Assembly: GCF_029222925.1 (NCBI RefSeq)
Contig: NZ_JARHUI010000003.1
Location: 231,721-295,720 of the forward strand
Direction: 5' to 3'
DNA: 64,000 bases
Source: Algoriphagus sp. CAU 1675
Lineage (GTDB): Bacteria > Bacteroidota > Bacteroidia > Cytophagales > Cyclobacteriaceae
Position 1 is the first letter of the stretch. Each line of letters opens with the position of its first letter. The notes beneath the pieces were generated by a model. It was not told the DNA's origin. It did no database searches and worked only from the letters and a program-made list of their open reading frames with translations. This document shows positions 63,294 through 64,000 of the stretch, in pieces. The translations under genes and the position numbers were made by a program.

Positions 63294-63953
63294 TCAGAAA
63301 TGAAAATTTTCTTCCCAAAGTCTAAACCCTCCTTTGAAGGCATTTTGATTGGTTCCTGTTCTACAGCCTTCAGGTATTTTTGATAGGAGCTTGGAGTTAC
63401 CTCCGCCTAAAACTATATCATCTGGTTGAAGTGCATCTGAAAAAATGTCGACAGCATTTAAAACATGCTTCTCCCATTTTTTTTCACCATTTTTTTGAAG
63501 GTAGGCCTTTCCGATATAGCTTTCAAAGGTTGATTTTCTATAAGGCAAGTGACCACCTTCAATAGGAATAACAGTGTGGTGGATGACCATTGCAGTTCCC
63601 AAGCCTGTACCTAAACCCAAAAACAGCATTTTTTTTCCTTCATAACTGCCAAGAGCTTGCATAGCAGCATCATTGATTAGCTTGACAGGGCATCCAAAGG
63701 CTTTTTCGTAGTCAAAAGTTGTCCAGCCTTTTCCAAGGTTTACAGGTTCGGATACAATTTTATTGTTTTTAACAACACCTGGAAACCCCATGGTAATAAC
63801 GTCGTATTTCCAATTCGCGGCATGCTCTTTAACCAATGGAACCATTTCCTCTGGTGTGAAATCACTACCGGATGGGATTTTGATTCTTTCGCTTTGTCCG
63901 GTGGCCAGAATTTTCACATTGGAACCACCTATGTCTATAACTAGAATATTCAA
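63294..63953 (-). CDS. ROK-family sugar kinase (polyphosphate glucokinase-like)
   Basis: This 219-residue protein has the ASKHA/ROK phosphate motifs: VIDIGGSNVKI at the N terminus, LINDAAMQALGS with the catalytic Asp, and LGLGTGLGTAM. GGHLPYRKSTFESYIGK resembles the polyphosphate-glucokinase branch. The classical ROK zinc-binding cysteines are not all evident. The start is TTG at 63953: a stop codon lies three codons upstream and the first ATG is far inside. It is a probable glucose or other hexose kinase; substrate unproven. Confidence 0.8.
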   Translation of the reverse strand: MNILVIDIGGSNVKILATGQSERIKIPSGSDFTPEEMVPLVKEHAANWKYDVITMGFPGVVKNNKIVSEPVNLGKGWTTFDYEKAFGCPVKLINDAAMQALGSYEGKKMLFLGLGTGLGTAMVIHHTVIPIEGGHLPYRKSTFESYIGKAYLQKNGEKKWEKHVLNAVDIFSDALQPDDIVLGGGNSKLLSKIPEGCRTGTNQNAFKGGFRLWEENFHF

Positions 63954-64000
63954 TTGATTGGGTTAGATTATTATTCTTTGAAAGTCAAAAAAATGATCTA

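Noticed and set aside
1..64000. tRNA or rRNA genes
   Set aside because: I found no T-loop-like GGTTCGAATCC segments or rRNA signatures in the intergenic gaps by reading; a covariance-model scan would settle it.

Overview
The window looks like chromosomal DNA of a Bacteroidota bacterium, most likely of the order Cytophagales (Cyclobacteriaceae, Algoriphagus-like). The evidence is a type IX secretion C-terminal sorting domain, many exported SPII lipoproteins, TAnnTTTG-like promoter elements with no regular Shine-Dalgarno sequences, an AT-leaning base composition, and Bacteroidota-type versions of DnaB, Mpl, AccC, DUF151 nuclease, Crp/Fnr regulator and histone H1-like protein. Genus assignment is inference. 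I see no tRNA, rRNA, insertion sequence, prophage or CRISPR array.

Layout. Bases 1-12957 hold the 3' part of one giant surface protein (4318 residues visible, start outside the window): beta-helix modules, CARDB-like domains, an InlB-B/SprB-like segment, 18 HYR repeats of exactly 81 residues (243 bp each), a Ca-binding-like DxDxDG segment, a PKD-like domain and a T9SS sorting domain. Bases 13310-18461 hold divergent genes for an exported Asp-box beta-propeller protein and an M1 aminopeptidase. Bases 18531-20060 hold a 58-residue histone H1-like protein and an alpha-oxoamine synthase (serine palmitoyltransferase type). Bases 20246-23613 form a tight accC-DUF1015-maf run. Bases 23673-30920 are mostly minus-strand: a kinase-fold-like orphan, DUF3817, thioesterase, pcm, FGE-like lipoprotein, ferritin and M28 peptidase, with ribE on the plus strand. 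Bases 30987-34560 are a plus-strand run (DinB, PhzF, K+ channel, S10 peptidase).

Bases 34643-44594 mix gluQ, small exported proteins, an M48 lipoprotein, an exonuclease-mpl pair, a lycopene-cyclase-like membrane protein, dnaB and an MDR oxidoreductase. Bases 44701-48826 carry a TPR protein, etfB-etfA-DUF151 and a nucleoside transporter. Bases 48881-52366 are minus-strand (M28 peptidase, pseudouridine synthase, mnmA). Bases 52578-53295 hold a NagB/AgaI-family gene broken by one extra T in a T7 run. The rest holds a Crp/Fnr regulator, MFS transporter, an EHP-rich small lipoprotein, a transglutaminase-like lipoprotein, DUF302, an acyl-carrier-like protein without the usual serine, a GH32 lipoprotein, rmlA, an Mla-type ABC operon (mlaE-mlaF-mlaD) and a ROK-family sugar kinase.

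Most of the window is ordinary core genome. The points most worth a second look are the homogenised HYR array and its higher-order duplications, the T7 frameshift, the SPT-type enzyme as a possible sphingo- or sulfonolipid base synthase, the Ser-less carrier-like protein, the kinase-like orphan, and the two-motif lycopene-cyclase-like membrane protein.
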